Shown: piece after piece, positions 28,619 to 38,473 of the stretch
Position numbering within the stretch: position 1 is the stretch's first letter
How the letters are laid out: every line of letters begins with the position of its first letter
Assembly: GCA_019217005.1 (NCBI GenBank)
Contig: JAHBNG010000069.1
Coordinates: 1 to 64,000, forward strand
Direction: 5' to 3'
Length of the DNA stretch: 64,000 nucleotides
Origin: Chloroflexi bacterium TSY
GTDB taxonomy: Bacteria > Chloroflexota > Anaerolineae > Caldilineales > Caldilineaceae
Program-made: the position numbers and the translations under genes
The notes under the pieces: generated by a model
The model's input: only the letters and a program-made list of their open reading frames with translations
Told to the model about the DNA's origin: nothing
Databases searched by the model: none

Positions 28619-29944
28619 CTATGCTGTTTCTTGCAAAATTGGATCCAATTCTTCTACGACCAGCGGACATGCTTCGGCAGCCGATGTTTCGCCCAGATAG
28701 ACCGGATCCGTGTGCTTGCTGAGAACCGCCGTTGCCTGTTGGAAAGCTGGAATAAAGGTCGATGTCGTGTTGCCATCCATCACATCCAGGAAGAATTGCT
28801 GATGCTCTGGATTTTCATCGGTAACAAGTGAATCAGCAATTGATGCGCGCCCAGGAATGCCGCGACTGGGGACGCCGACCATCTCGCGCAGGATCGGTGC
28901 ACTGGTATAGAACTTCACGAAGGTCCAAGCTTCTTCAATATGCTCTGTTGTATGGCCAATGGCAAAGCTCCCACCCTGAACTGAGTTTCCAGACTGCTGC
29001 TTTTCTGGGAAGAGCGCCACATCCCAAAGGAAGTTTTCATTATCACGTGGTGGACCAATGCGCGATGTGAGGACCTGTACAAATTCAGGGTTGCCCCATG
29101 TCATCGCCGAGCGCCCCGTCTCGAAGAGTGGTACATCACCAATCTCGCCTGGTGTTGGCACGACGCCATGCACATTGCGCAAGTCAGCCAACCACTGAAT
29201 CGTCTCGATGGCCTCTTCGGTCCCAATCTCACAACTCAAACCATCCTCTGAAATAAAGCGGGCCTTGTTTGTGGTCAACGGGACATCCACCGTCCAGCCA
29301 GCCAATCCCGGTAGGATCCAGCCCCATTGGTCGACCTTGCCGTCGCCGTCTGCGTCCTTGGTCAGCTTCATGCAGGCATCTAAAAACTCATCCCAACTCC
29401 ATGGTCCAGTGGGATAAGGAACCCCTGCCTCATCAAAGAGATTTTTATTATACATCAACAAAATTGTAGATAGATCGTAAGGGAATGCGTAGGTCTCACC
29501 CTCCCAGCGATAGGCCAACATAATGCCGGGCCAGAAGTCATCTACATCAACCTCCTCTGCTTCACGATCGATAAAATCGTTTAATCCCAGCAAAGTTCCT
29601 TGGCGGATATATTGTTGCGAGAACATGGAGACCATGCCCACGATGTCGGGCGAGGTGCCGCCCGCCATTTCGGTCTGGAGTTTGGTCCAATATTCACCCC
29701 AGGGTGTGTTTTCCCATTGAATACCAATTTCGGGCTGCTGATTCGCAAATTCCTCCAGCCCCCAATTCCATGTAGGCATATCGGCTAAATCACCCCAAAA
29801 CGTGAGTCGCAATTCAACTGCCTCTTGTGCAGCACCGCCGCCACCGCTGGCTTGCGGCGCAGCTTCACAGGCTGCAAGTGCCGTTGCTCCGAGCACGCCA
29901 GCTGTTAATGTCAAAAATGTACGACGAGACATTTGTTGTGTCAT
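28619..29944 (-). CDS. Extracellular sugar-binding lipoprotein (family 1)
   Basis: The protein has 441 residues. MSRRTFLTLTAGVLGATALAAC combines a twin-arginine motif with a lipobox (ALAAC), so it is exported folded and lipid-anchored. The rest is typical of ABC solute-binding family 1: LRLTFWGD, GGTSPDIVGM, YAFPYDLSTILLMYNKNLF, GPWSWDEFL and a late FVKFYTSAPI. It delivers a sugar to the permeases at 27172 and 25965. The specific sugar cannot be read from sequence. Confidence 0.92.
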   Translation of the reverse strand: MTQQMSRRTFLTLTAGVLGATALAACEAAPQASGGGGAAQEAVELRLTFWGDLADMPTWNWGLEEFANQQPEIGIQWENTPWGEYWTKLQTEMAGGTSPDIVGMVSMFSQQYIRQGTLLGLNDFIDREAEEVDVDDFWPGIMLAYRWEGETYAFPYDLSTILLMYNKNLFDEAGVPYPTGPWSWDEFLDACMKLTKDADGDGKVDQWGWILPGLAGWTVDVPLTTNKARFISEDGLSCEIGTEEAIETIQWLADLRNVHGVVPTPGEIGDVPLFETGRSAMTWGNPEFVQVLTSRIGPPRDNENFLWDVALFPEKQQSGNSVQGGSFAIGHTTEHIEEAWTFVKFYTSAPILREMVGVPSRGIPGRASIADSLVTDENPEHQQFFLDVMDGNTTSTFIPAFQQATAVLSKHTDPVYLGETSAAEACPLVVEELDPILQETA

Positions 29945-30861
29945 ATTGGTTTCTCCTGTGGTTCAAAGTTGCAGGGTTGCAAGGCTGCAAAGTGACTTAC
30001 ATGAATCCCTTAGATCATGAACCCCTGCCATTTCTTGTGGAGAGGAAAAGCTTCAAGCCCCTTCGCAAATCGTAAACTTGTGCTGAGCAATACCGAAGTA
30101 TCTAACGTCGTAAATTACATTTTGATAGCCCCGGCTGTTAATCCCCGAATAAATGCTCTGCTGCTAACTGCAAACAGGACGAACAGCGGTAGGCCGGCAA
30201 TCACATAGCCAGCATACTCTGCACCTGGATCATTTGCTCCGTAGACTACATCGCGCAGGCGCAAAATTCCGAGGATCGCTGGGTAACGATCTGGATCTGA
30301 GAGGACCATAATGGGCCAGACGAACTCATTCCAAACGCCCAAACATTGTAAGATCACCAGCGTTGTCAAGATAGGCATGGCCAAGGGGAGAGCGATCGAA
30401 CGCAACATTCTAACCTCGCTGGCACCATCCAAGCGCCCTGCTTCAAATAGCTCCTCTGGCAACGATGCAAAAAAACTGCGCAATACAATAATCTGAAAGG
30501 GTTGGGCACCAGCGGCCATTGGAAGCCAGATTCCCCAAAGGGTGTTGTTGATCCCCATTTGAACAATCAAGGCAAAGCGTGTGAGAAGCGTAAGAATTCC
30601 TGGGATCATCATTAATCCCAAGATGGCGAGATAGAGGAACTCTTTGCCCGGAAATTTGTACCGGGCAAGCGCATAAGCGGAAAAGACGCTACAAACAATG
30701 CTCACGGCAACCGTCCCCAACACGAAATTTAGACTGTTTAGCATATAGGGGCCCATGATTCGCCCCGCCCGAACGTAGTTATAAAGGCGTAGGGGATAGG
30801 TGGGGAGCCACATGTAATCAGCCATCTGCTGTTCGGTTTTGAATGAAAGCTCCAATAACAT

Positions 30862-32418
30862 ACTCGATAGTTGTATTTTGAGCAGGTGCCGGATTTGACA
30901 AAGTCAAAATTAAGCAGAGCAGGCCTGCTGTTTGGCGAAAAGGGTAGCGAAGACCTCTGCAATCTCCTGTCCGTCATTCAAGGCATGATGTGCAGTCAAG
31001 ATGAGATCTTGAATTAGTGACTGAGCTTGCTGCCGAGTAGCCTCACCAAGGGATTTGCTGGGCGAGAATTGAGTTTTAGCCAATGATGGTCCCAAACAAT
31101 CAAGGTGCAAGAGAGAATAAGCCACGAAGACCAGAGACCAATGTTTTTGAAAGGCGTGGGCAGTTCGCATGCAATATTCATCAAGGCCAAGCAGTTGTTT
31201 ACCATCCTGATAAACCGTCTCGATAGGCCAACGAAGCAGGTAAATCGAGAGAATGCGTTTGGCATTACAATCAGTGCGATTGGTCACTAAAACGGCCTAA
31301 TTGCCTTGCAATTCAGGATTATCAAAACTAATCACGATGCGTACCTTGCCGATAGAAGGGATACGCACAGTCATGGTAAAGGTATAGTAAGTACGACCAT
31401 CAATGGTGACAGGTTTGTAGGCATTCTGGGGGGATGTAGGGGACCAACTCTTTGACTTTAATATGTGGCCCCTCGAAAGTTATCGGCTGACCGTCTTCAT
31501 CTCGCAAACGAAAGCTATTTGTCTCCAGATTGCGATTGCACTTCAAGATGCTGATCCAATCTTTATTCAGACGATCGAGTACAGCTAGAAGATCTGGAGC
31601 GAGATACCAACCATCGAAGAGAGCCCAACCAAAGATAAGGGTTCGTTCAACAGCTTTTTCAACCAGTTCACTGGCAATGGTTATCTTGGTCTTAAACGCT
31701 TCGTCTAGCCCTCGAAAGGCGGGGTCAGTTAATAGGTGGCTATCCACTCGTTTATGAAAAGCGGTTCGTTCTTTCTTTTTTCTTGGGAATCTCAGTCACT
31801 GGGAAATGGTTTTCCACAAATGCTTCCCAGTCGGTAAACTCTTCGTACCGTCGGTAGATACTTGCATCGACCGGAAAACGAACAGCGCCACTGACATAGT
31901 GACTTGTGACTAAGTTATGAGCCAGTGGATGCTGACCATTGCTATGATTGTAGTGTGTATCGATATACTCGAACAGACTTCCCACGTGTTCACATAGTGT
32001 ATCGTCAATCGCTAATACCGATTCTGACTCTGAACGTTGGTATTGTGCTGTCTCTGACTTCATGTAACCTATACGCTCATCATTGAGTTTTTCGGCTCGC
32101 CAAGGAGCTTCACTCAAATACCGTGATATATTCGTCTTATCTGCACTATCTAGAATGCAGCGGGCAATATTTGCCATGCTTTTGTTGTCCAAGACCATCA
32201 GACCCGTCAGATAGTTTTCAAAGTGGCGAAACTGTTTACGATTGGCAAATACTGAACGAAAGGTTTCGCTATGCTCCCTGACCAGTGGCGCTACATTCAC
32301 TATCGGCAATTGCATCTTGATGGCTCCTTTTTCGCACTTTTTTCTTGATGCAATCTATTGAGATGACTTTTGTCTCTTTTGTCAAATTTGGAAAATATTC
32401 ATTTCACAACTATCGAGT
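30862..32418 (-). mobile_element. IS701-like insertion sequence
   Basis: This 1557-bp element has ends ACTCGATAGTTGT and ACAACTATCGAGT and the TSD AACAT at 30857-30861 and 32419-32423. One degraded transposase lies inside on the minus strand. Confidence 0.88.
30910..32315 (-). pseudogene. IS701-like transposase in three fragments
   Basis: The fragments are 32315-31752, 31747-31400 and 31287-30910. The first contains MVLDNKSMANIARCILDSADKTN-type sequence and VLAIDDTLCEH, the first catalytic Asp. The second has FGWALFDGWYLAPDLL (second Asp). The third has LSIYLLRWPIETVYQDGKQ, where the Glu completes the triad. Frames break at an A/T homopolymer near 31755 and again between about 31400 and 31300, so the element cannot make an intact transposase. 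Confidence 0.8.
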
Positions 32419-32593
32419 AACATAATCACCGGAACAAATGTCAAAAACCCTAAGACAGTCAGCACGATGCCAATCTGCATATCTGAGGATAGCTGAAATC
32501 GGCTCTGCGTCTGACCCGTTTTGGTTGATTCCGGTTGAATACTCTTTGCGAGACTGCTAGAACTCATTCATTTCCCCTTTTCCTCTAAGTGCT

Positions 32594-32663
32594 TATCCGA
32601 AAAGTTCTGTGACGATTTATTCTCACTCGAGAAGCTGATCGACTCACAACCACTTTTCGGATA
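32594..32663. repeat. TATCCGAAAAGT element abutting a truncated permease
   Basis: The arms TATCCGAAAAGTTCTGTGA and CCACTTTTCGGATA match the family. It begins 5 bases after the premature end of the permease at 32668, so the element may mark the deletion point. Confidence 0.75.
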
Positions 32664-32667
32664 GGTT

Positions 32668-33255
32668 CTACACCGCCTCATATTCAACTGAATTCGGAAT
32701 GGCCAACAACCCCGCGAGATAGATCAACATACCAACCCCATCGATCCAGGGAAAGCCAACAAACATCAGCGAGGCAAGGGCCGTTGAGGGGTCATTGAGC
32801 CAACCAAGAGGCTCCATGCCCATCAGTCCCAAAATCTCATTGAACAACCCGAAATTTGGCTCATAGGGTTGGCGCCAGATCAAGATGGCAACAACAGACG
32901 GAACAACGAGTGGCAAGACAAAAAGGAGGCGGAAGAAGTAAGCCCAACGTTCGCTACGCAATCGATAGATGAGCGCCGCAGCCAGCAACGGAAAGGTCGC
33001 CGCGCGGACCACCATCCAGATGCTGAGCAGAATCATATTCTGAAACGCCGTCCAGTAGATGGGCCTTGAAAGAACTTCCGCATAATTTTGAACCCCCGCC
33101 CATCGAGCGGGGCGATAGCCATCCCACAACGTGAAGCTATGATAGAAAGCTGAAAAAGCAGGATAATAGGCAAAGGTGATGAGTAGGATAATCGTACCCG
33201 ACATCATCGCGTAACAGTACCAACGCCTACGCATCTCGCGTAAAGTATTCTTCAA
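32668..33255 (-). pseudogene. Sugar ABC permease (MalF type), C-terminally truncated
   Basis: Only 195 residues remain of a family that averages 290-310. Helices 1 to 4 are recognisable (GTIILLITFAYYPAF, FVLPLVVPSVVAILIW). The frame ends IPNSVEYEAV, exactly at the start of the EAA loop where EAARIDGA is expected. The ATPase-docking loop and the last two helices are gone. The next bases are the palindromic element at 32594, so a deletion associated with it is likely. It lies 14 bases downstream of the receptor gene. Confidence 0.85.
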
Positions 33256-33268
33256 CGCAACACGCTCC

Positions 33269-34723
33269 CTAAATTTGCCAATCCGGATTGTTCTCCAACG
33301 ACTTACTCACCTCATCGTCCCAAATCTCTTGCGCCTGGGCAACAAGTGCATCGTCCGACATGCCGCCGGGCATATATTCAGCCAACAAAGCCCGCTCTCG
33401 TTCGTAGGCGGATCCAGAGAGACTGGCCCAACTTTGATAGGCGACAGCCCGCTCGAACGGCTCAAGGAAAGGCTGCATTTCAGGAATAGTTGTTGAACCA
33501 CGCACCATGGGGATTGTGCCCCGTTCTGCACAAGATGCGCTCACATATTCCGGTTGCGTCACAAACATCAGGAAGTCGATGATGTGTGGAATCTTTTCCG
33601 GTGCTTCTTCAGCCAAATATCCAGGGATGTGGAACTGTAAACCGCCCCACGGTCCTTGGAGACGGATATGCTTTTCGGGCGCATCCGGCCAGATATCTTT
33701 GGTAATGATCGGATAGGTGAGCCAATCGAATTCGAATGGCGGTGGGTCTTTCTTCAAACCAGCAATTGTCCAATTCCCTTCCATATACATCCCCAGCTTA
33801 TTCTGGCGGAAGAGCTGCCGATACTCGACCTGCCCTTGATAACCATTCGGGAGGAAAGGTGCCTGCTCTTTGAAGAAATGGGCCATCCCGACAAAGTGAT
33901 CCCAGAGTGGCCAGTCGCCCCTTTGTGTGTGCTGGACCAACTCTTTGGCCGTGATAAAAGCATCATTGGTCTCATCAAAGTCCATGATCACGTCCCAAGC
34001 GAGTTGGTTAAAGACATGGCCGTGGGTCCAGTGTGCATAGCAACATTGTTGACTCATATCGCCGCCAAAGGGGATATAATCGATCTCCTGGAGCGCCTGC
34101 CAGGCATTCATGAATTCACCCCATGTCTTTGGATCTTGTTCAACACCAGCTTCGGCCATGGCGTCCTTGTTGACAAGAATCAAAACACCGGCACCATCTA
34201 GATTCACGCCATAGATTTTGCCATCTGGACCAATCTGCGACAAGCGCCCAACCTCATCAATGTAATCCACCCAAGGTTCCTTGCCTTCCATGTATGGATT
34301 CTCCAAAATCACAAATTCAGAGAGATCGAGCGCCCAACCCTTGTGGATATGCGGCCAGAGTGCATCTGCATTGTACCAGAAGGTATCAGGACTATCTTTG
34401 GCCGTCATGCGTGCCTGTAGCCATTCCGATCGATTGCTTCCTGGGGGCAAATGATACCACTCAATTTTGATATTTGGATGCAATTCCATATAAGCTTCCG
34501 CTGCTTCCTGGAAACCAACCCGTTTTTCATCCTCTGCCACATCATCTGCACTGGGCGTGCCGCCGCCGGCGTCGATCAAGAGCGTGATCACTTCTTGATC
34601 CGCTCCCCCATCACTACCGGGAGATGGTGCTGCCGCAGGACATGCCGCAAGTAGCATTGTCCCTGCTGCTGCACTTGCAGAAAGTTGAAGAAATCCGCGG
34701 CGACTTAAACGTTTTGTTTGCAT
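33269..34723 (-). CDS. Extracellular sugar-binding lipoprotein (family 1)
   Basis: The protein has 484 residues. KRLSRRGFLQLSASAAAG followed by LLAAC is a Tat signal with lipobox. The mature part has RMTAKDSPDTFWYNADAL, GKIYGVNLDGAGVLILVNKDAM and KLGMYMEGNWTIAG, all usual for CUT1 receptors. It heads the second transporter set, whose two permeases are both broken. It may therefore be an orphan receptor now, or use other permeases. The upstream region has a good GGAGGAAC-type ribosome binding site. Confidence 0.9.
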   Translation of the reverse strand: MQTKRLSRRGFLQLSASAAAGTMLLAACPAAAPSPGSDGGADQEVITLLIDAGGGTPSADDVAEDEKRVGFQEAAEAYMELHPNIKIEWYHLPPGSNRSEWLQARMTAKDSPDTFWYNADALWPHIHKGWALDLSEFVILENPYMEGKEPWVDYIDEVGRLSQIGPDGKIYGVNLDGAGVLILVNKDAMAEAGVEQDPKTWGEFMNAWQALQEIDYIPFGGDMSQQCCYAHWTHGHVFNQLAWDVIMDFDETNDAFITAKELVQHTQRGDWPLWDHFVGMAHFFKEQAPFLPNGYQGQVEYRQLFRQNKLGMYMEGNWTIAGLKKDPPPFEFDWLTYPIITKDIWPDAPEKHIRLQGPWGGLQFHIPGYLAEEAPEKIPHIIDFLMFVTQPEYVSASCAERGTIPMVRGSTTIPEMQPFLEPFERAVAYQSWASLSGSAYERERALLAEYMPGGMSDDALVAQAQEIWDDEVSKSLENNPDWQI

Positions 34724-35214
34724 GGTGTCTGTTCCTCCTTAAGTGGATATCTGTTGATGCTTGTATTAGACATGATAGGGATTGAAAAAGAGGACACGGA
34801 TTTTCAGGATGAACACGGATTATCCCAGAGTCAATCCGTGAAATCTGTGTTCATCCGTGTCCCATCTTCTGAACCCTTATAATCTCTATTGACTAAAAGG
34901 CAAGCTCGTTCATTGACAAATCAGGGGCAATGAGTACAATCTATCTTGGCTCACCTACCACAAATGTGCATCACTCAGTTTTCTTTTGACTGACGATGCG
35001 TCGTTGTCTGCACATATTTGGGAGATGAGCTTCTGTCTTTAATCATTCATGCTGTGTGGCCAAATAGGTACAATGAACCAAACATGTTTTGAGGAGTTCG
35101 TCTTCTCGGTTCGGGGACTGTGATATTGTAGTGCTTTCTCCAATTCGTGTCAAAAGCAGCCGTTTTACTAAACAATGCCCACGAGTTTATCTTGCGCCCA
35201 CATTTTGTCCATAA
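34724..35214. other. Intergenic region with an ATCCGTGT inverted repeat
   Basis: A repeat at 34792-34865 has arms ACACGGATTTTCAGGATG and CATCCGTGT and shares its core with 28479-28536. The remaining 350 bases upstream of the PhyH stop have no recognisable gene or RNA. Confidence 0.55.
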
Positions 35215-35589
35215 TTATATCCACCAACCAGATTGTTCGCTGTGTGTACCCCGCGGAAGAGAGTCTGGCGCATCGGTGGCATGGACGCCAGTAGATTCGG
35301 GATTCGGATCCCAGTTATGCCATTTACTATTGACCGTATTGTAGCAACTGAAGATTGCGACTCGATCTCGTTTTGTATTGGTCCAAGGGCGGCCGCTATG
35401 TGTTAGGGCTTCTGTGAAAAAGAGGAGTGACCCAGCAGGACACGTGTACGAATCCCAGATGGGAGAGTTGGGCTCTTGCAAACCTTCAGAAGCAGGATAA
35501 ACTGCCTTGTGACTGCCTGTAACGAGCAGCGTACCATCCCCTTCCTCTGCCGGATTGAGTTCCCAGACAACGCGCGTCAAGCCAGAGTA

Positions 35590-36825
35590 GTGTTTTGTCA
35601 GATAAGTTATGATACAGGTTGGTCATCAGAATCGGTATCCAAAACAGGATAGAAACGCTGGAACTTCTGGCGAGCGAGAGCGGGGGTAAATTGCCATTGA
35701 ATGGTAGCGGATTGTTCATTGCGCTCGTTGACAAGAGCAAGGACAACAGTCTCAAGAAGCTCTTTGGAATCAATGCGGCGATCAAGAACTTGGCGAGTGA
35801 TAACCGAGAGTTCAATTTCAACCATATTAAGCCAACTCCCGTTGACGGGGGTATAAACCATCTGAAAGTGCTGAGCCAGAGCGAAAGCTTCCTCAGGCGA
35901 AAAGATGGTGTAGAAGGAACTGGGTGAATGAATGTTGAGATTATCCTGAACAATCTGTAATGAATCGGCATCAGGATTGTGTTTCGTTTTGAGATCATGC
36001 ATGAAGCGAGCATACTCTTGGCCTCTGCGCCGTTCGGTAATCTGAACAACCCGCTGTCCAGTGTGTGGCTGGTAAGCAATCAAGATGTAACAGATGCCCT
36101 TGCGTTCATAGTGATGATCATAGCGCCATTTCTTGCCTGGTTTCATCTCAATCGGCACGATTGTATCGCCCAAGAGCTGACAAGGTTTTTTCATCGTAAC
36201 ACCCACCAGAGAGGATTCTTGGGGTCATAGGGCTGTGCATAGAGGTCCAAGATTTGTTCCATGTGCCACAAGTATGTAGGTGTTAACTTTCCGATACACC
36301 ACTGCACCTTCAAATGGGGTTTCAGTTCGTTTTTTTCAGAATTTCACTCACGGTTTCATGCGAAATGTCTTCCACAAACTTTAACTCAACCGCTGTGGTT
36401 GCTAGCAGCCTTTAAAGTCCATCGGCTTCGCCCATCTGGTCCTTTCGTACACGCTAGTGCCGTGATTTTGGCTCTGGCTTCGTTACTAATCTCGACTGGT
36501 CGTCCGCTTCTTGGCCTCTCTTCTAGGGCTTTGGTTAGCCCTTCCGTCACATATCTTTTGCGGATTCGCACCACCGTTGCTCGCGTCACTCCCACTCGTT
36601 CCATGATTTCTCTGTCTGTTTTTCCTCCATCTGACAAGAGCAGAATATGTGCCCTTCTTATCTTTCTTACGTTCTCTTTTCCTTTTGCCGTTATTCGCCT
36701 TAATTCATTTCTGTCTTTATCACTTAGTTTAACTTTATATACTTGCTTCATTTCTCTCTGCCTCCTCGTTTTTTTAGTCACTTTCTGGCAGAGTTTACCG
36801 TATTATAACTTATCTGACAAAACAG
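35590..36825 (-). mobile_element. IS630-family insertion sequence
   Basis: This 1236-bp element has ends GTGTTTTGTCAGATAAGTTAT and its near-perfect inverse, flanked by TA on each side as expected for IS630/Tc1-mariner elements. It carries a fragmented transposase. Confidence 0.92.
35607..36781 (-). pseudogene. IS630 transposase, frameshifted
   Basis: The first frame (36781-36386) holds paired helix-turn-helix DNA-binding modules (DREIMERVGVTRATVVRI, then ALEERPRSGRP). The DDE_3 catalytic part is at 36206-35607 with LQIVQDNLNIHS (second Asp) and VNGSWLNMVEIELSV (final Glu). The region 36390-36206, where the first Asp is expected, is broken into short frames (LYAQPYDPKNPLWW is visible near 36225). 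Some IS630 members use a programmed shift between two frames, but more than one break is present here. Confidence 0.82.
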
Positions 36826-37351
36826 TAGGCCTTGCCCGGAATGCAACGATACAGATGCGAGTCCCCAGGGAAGCGGAACATGCCGTTGCCATTGTGAGGA
36901 ACAAATTTGCCATCCCCTATTGTACGATAGAAGAGACCACAGGATTCCATCCGAAAGCCATAACATTCTTGATTTGATAGAGCTGGGTAAGCCACAAACT
37001 CATTCATGAAGCCAACAACGACCGGATGGTCAGCCAGTTTTTGCAACGGGCCACCTAGCGCTGATCGTTCCTGTTCAGGGATCGATTCCGGTTCGTGGTG
37101 GAGGCGGATTGCAAATTCGCGCATCTCCTTAACTTCATCATCATTCAAGACCCCTGGGATCAAGAGCCACCCTCGCATATCAAAGAGATATTTTTGTTCT
37201 TGGGTCAGCTCTACAACAGGCAGACCTTCTGAATTTGTACGCGGCAGATCGAGTTCACTTAGGTTAACACTCGCCCCAAGGTTTTTGTCAACGATAAAGG
37301 GCGCATGATTGGGACCATTTGTTGTTGTCATCGTTTGGTTCCTTTAAATGT

Positions 37352-37427
37352 GAGCGTGTCCCAAAGTGTGTAAATGGACGACACTCAGTCAGAAAGTCTG
37401 TTGCGTTTACACACTTTGGGACACACT
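37352..37427. repeat. ~75-bp inverted-repeat element (GTGTGT family)
   Basis: CGTGTCCCAAAGTGTGTAAA pairs with TTTACACACTTTGGGACAC, the best-preserved arms of the family. It lies between the stop of the COG0523 gene and the start of the PhyH gene and could terminate transcription. Confidence 0.8.
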
Positions 37428-37429
37428 TC

Positions 37430-38473
37430 TTAAAAATTGAGAATTGAAGATTTTTCCACCTGACATGCGTCAAATTGATTGGTCAACCCCTCAACATCAA
37501 TCCCTCCCGCACGACCAATCACGACAATTTGCGTACGGGGACTTTGACTGCCCCAATATGGTCCATGTCGCTCCAATTGAACGCGCCGTCCAACAACCTG
37601 AAGAATCGCCGCTTGCTTGGGTTGTTCGTCCAGAAAGATGAACCCCTTGGCTCGAAAGATTGTCGTGGGAAAATGGTTTGCAACGCGGAGAAGCGCCTCA
37701 ACGGATAGGGCTTTGTTGGTTTGATAGGTCCAACTGCTGAAGACATATGTGTGGTTGTGGATGTGATCATGATGATCGTCGGTTCCAAGGTCTGCTGAGT
37801 GGACGTGAACATCCAAGGGGGCAATGAGTTGTATCGCCTGTCCCCAATTGGTCCTTGTATCAAAACCAAAGATCAGTCCAAGAGGTACATTGGCATAACG
37901 GGTTTCAACGATACGTGCTGCCGGAACGATCTTCTGTATCATTTCTGTCACTTTAGACAATTCTGTCTGGTCGATCAGATCGACCTTGTTTAATAAAATC
38001 AGATCGGCTACCTCAATTTGGCTTTTGGCAAGTTTGGGATGCTCAGCCTGAATGGCTTGGATTTGCTCCACATCAACAACCGTGACAACACTATTGACCT
38101 CTATCACCTTATTCAACTGTTCCGACAGCATCAGCGTTACGACAACTGATTTTGGATCGGCAACACCACTTGTCTCGATTATAATGGAATCGGGTCGCTC
38201 GGGTCGCTTCAAAAGATCGAGAATCGTCTCTTGTAGAGCACCTCGCATCGTACAGCAGATGCAACCATTGGCCAGGCTAATGGTTTCCCCCTCCATGCCC
38301 AAGACGAGTGCAGCATCAATATTAACTTCCCCAAAATCATTGACCAGAACCGCCACCCGCAGCCCATGCTCTCCGTGCAGGATATGATTCAGCAAGGTTG
38401 TCTTGCCTGCTCCCAGAAAACCAGTCAGGATTGTGAGAGGGATAGGGGGTAAAGATTCTGTGTTGGTGTTCAT
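37430..38473 (-). CDS. COG0523 (CobW-type) G3E GTPase, putative metallochaperone
   Basis: The protein has 347 residues. Walker A GFLGAGKTT lies at residues 19-27, the GCICC metal-binding motif near 70-74, ETSGVADP near 108 and the guanine-specificity motif LNKVD near 155. A His-rich loop (DDHHDHIHNH, about 235) can bind metal. The CobW_C domain with RAKGFIFLDE follows near 280. Family members deliver zinc, cobalt or other metals to client proteins using GTP; zinc is a reasonable guess given the zinc-sparing ribosomal genes at 17.3 kb. An IS begins at the base before its ATG (38474), so its native promoter and ribosome binding site have been displaced. Confidence 0.9.
   Translation of the reverse strand: MNTNTESLPPIPLTILTGFLGAGKTTLLNHILHGEHGLRVAVLVNDFGEVNIDAALVLGMEGETISLANGCICCTMRGALQETILDLLKRPERPDSIIIETSGVADPKSVVVTLMLSEQLNKVIEVNSVVTVVDVEQIQAIQAEHPKLAKSQIEVADLILLNKVDLIDQTELSKVTEMIQKIVPAARIVETRYANVPLGLIFGFDTRTNWGQAIQLIAPLDVHVHSADLGTDDHHDHIHNHTYVFSSWTYQTNKALSVEALLRVANHFPTTIFRAKGFIFLDEQPKQAAILQVVGRRVQLERHGPYWGSQSPRTQIVVIGRAGGIDVEGLTNQFDACQVEKSSILNF

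Larger units (their letters stand above)
30115..32567 (-). pseudogene. Sugar ABC transporter permease (MalG type) split by an IS
   Basis: Removing the IS at 30862-32418 and one AACAT copy joins VPVIMLL to ELSFKTEQQM and yields a 296-residue MalG-like protein. The first segment (32567 to 32419) holds the N-terminus and most of helix 1. The rest holds five helices and an EAA loop (FEAGRLDGASEVRMLRSIALP). The insertion falls at the end of helix 1, so the transporter should be non-functional. It belongs with the truncated permease at 32668 and the receptor at 33269. Confidence 0.9.
35215..37331 (-). pseudogene. Phytanoyl-CoA dioxygenase family protein split by IS630
   Basis: Excising the IS and one TA joins PGKAYS to GLTRVVWELNP and gives 292 residues, normal for PhyH Fe(II)/2-oxoglutarate oxygenases. 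The N-terminal half has LTQEQKYLFDMRGWLLIPGVL, the standard PhyH opening. The C-terminal half has LLVTGSHK and ALTHSGRPWTNTKRDRVAIF, where the His is the distal iron ligand and the Arg should hold 2-oxoglutarate. The IS falls between the two metal-ligand regions, so neither half can be active. Members hydroxylate small lipids or secondary metabolites; the substrate is unknown. Confidence 0.9.

Noticed and set aside
25961..29944. Missing ATPase as evidence of a novel transporter type
   Set aside because: CUT1 sugar transporters often share one ATPase encoded elsewhere, so absence from the operon is normal.
36261..36977. 238-residue plus-strand frame over the IS630 HTH region
   Set aside because: It is antisense to the transposase and runs across the IS border into the PhyH gene, so it is a shadow frame.
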